Assembly: GCA_910587175.1 (NCBI GenBank)
Contig: CAJULH010000047.1
Location: forward strand, 1-15,303
DNA length: 15,303 nt
Direction: 5' to 3'
Source of the DNA: Candidatus Gastranaerophilales bacterium
Lineage (GTDB): Bacteria > Cyanobacteriota > Vampirovibrionia > Gastranaerophilales > Gastranaerophilaceae
Shown piece after piece: positions 14,955-15,303 of this stretch. The notes below the pieces were generated by a model. It was given only the letters and a program-made list of their open reading frames with translations, searched no databases and had not been told where the DNA came from. The first letter of the stretch is position 1, and every line of letters begins with the position of its first letter. The position numbers and the translations under genes were made by a program.

Positions 14955-15149
14955 TAATGTTTTAAATATCTCTTTTCATACCGACTTGCAACACTCATAG
15001 AGCTATTAAGCTCATTTTTTATTGCTCACGAACTCACTTGTGCCTCAAGCTAAAGAGGCACAAGTTCAAACACGTTTCGCTTTATACATTCGCTAAATAT
15101 CTCTTATTCCTTTATGCTAACGGTATTCAAAGAGATATTTAAAACATTA
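14955..15149. repeat. 195-bp inverted-repeat element, MITE-like
   Basis: The ends are 29-base arms, TAATGTTTTAAATATCTCTT... (14955-14983) and its complement (15121-15149), with 27 of 29 bases matching; both end in TA. A third copy of TAAATATCTCTT lies inside (15094-15105), so the right arm (AAGAGATATTTA, 15130-15141) can pair with either copy. The interior also has a perfect 11-bp hairpin ACTTGTGCCTC (15036-15046) with GAGGCACAAGT (15055-15065), and a small GAGCT/AGCTC hairpin with a T-run. It encodes nothing. A terminal-inverted-repeat element without a transposase, or a folded RNA, would both fit. Confidence 0.6.
15000..15020 (+). terminator. Possible terminator for the spoIID-like gene
   Basis: GAGCT (15000-15004), loop ATTA, AGCTC (15009-15013), then A and six T. 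The stem is only 5 bp, so this is a weak call. It lies about 100 bases after the stop codon and inside the inverted-repeat element. Confidence 0.4.
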
Positions 15150-15229
15150 ATTAATATGACTTTCTATAACCCTTCCCTTTCAAAACCAAGTGCATCAGTG
15201 GATTTTAAATGTAAAATTGTGTAAACTCC

Positions 15230-15257
15230 TTGCAAAGAGAGGATTTATAGATATAAT
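15230..15257 (+). promoter_or_regulatory. Promoter of the gene starting at the right edge
   Basis: TTGCAA (15230-15235, four of six), 16 bp, and a perfect TATAAT (15252-15257). Transcription would start near 15264, just at the end of the AAAGGAG sequence, which leaves little leader for the first ATG. Confidence 0.55.
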
Positions 15258-15270
15258 AAAGGAGTAACTA

Positions 15271-15303
15271 ATGATAGAAAGGGGTTCAGAGGATGAACAA
15301 AGA
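15271..15303 (+). CDS. Start of an unidentified gene (cut off by the window edge)
   Basis: Eleven codons (MIERGSEDEQR) remain open at the window end. AAAGGAG (15258-15264) precedes the ATG by 6 bases. A second ATG at 15293 in another frame (MNK...) has AAAGGGG 8 bases upstream and would fit better with a transcript starting near 15264. Too little is visible to choose between the two or to identify the product. Confidence 0.35.
   Translation, partial: MIERGSEDEQR

Noticed and set aside
14765..14998. Minus-strand open frame of 77 codons over the end of the spoIID-like gene
   Set aside because: Opposite the conserved GHGVGMSQ region, with no supported start; a shadow.

Overview
The window is AT-rich and reads as chromosomal DNA of an uncultured gut-type bacterium. 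Three things suggest the Melainabacteria / Candidatus Gastranaerophilales lineage (Vampirovibrionia): a very large glycine-rich protein carrying a type IV prepilin N-terminus, a membrane-anchored 979-residue lineage-type hypothetical protein with YxDG-like repeats, and a WecA-type lipid-carrier transferase beside ordinary housekeeping genes. This placement is inference from protein style; no rRNA or other phylogenetic marker was compared.

Layout. The minus strand 1-1018 holds the first half of fusA (EF-G). Upstream of it, also on the minus strand, is a 54-residue ribbon-helix-helix (RHH) protein gene (1171-1335). It is divergent from the glycine-rich prepilin-like gene (1467-3983, plus). The region between them carries a good promoter for the prepilin gene and two short palindromes with the same AATAC/GTATT half-sites. 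A 367-bp spacer rich in hairpins (3984-4350), part of it clearly richer in G+C, separates the prepilin gene from two convergent minus-strand genes: wecA/tagO-like (4351-5391) and glyA (5583-6848). These two are separated by a 130-bp imperfect palindrome. On the plus strand follow a split pair of small frames (6975-7154 and 7151-7471) that probably encode one protein joined across C AAA AAG, then typA/bipA (7562-9352), the 979-residue anchored protein (9447-12386), and a cluster rimM-trmD-(96-residue unknown)-spoIID-like (12430-14901). The window ends with a 195-bp inverted-repeat element and the first codons of another gene.

Functionally the window mixes translation (EF-G, TypA, RimM, TrmD), one-carbon metabolism (GlyA) and envelope biology (WecA-like, SpoIID-like, glycine-rich prepilin, 979-residue anchored protein). 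RimM and TrmD form the usual translationally linked pair, but the rplS that commonly follows is not there; an unknown gene and a SpoIID-domain gene follow instead.

The most unusual material is: (1) the prepilin leader joined to a tail-fibre-like polyglycine body with a cysteine-rich lectin-like insert, next to a possible RHH switch; (2) the split frame with a shift-prone junction; (3) a perfect 13-bp inverted repeat covering both the -10 box and the start codon of rimM; and (4) several long palindromic intergenic elements. No CRISPR array, transposase, reverse transcriptase, tRNA or rRNA was recognised.
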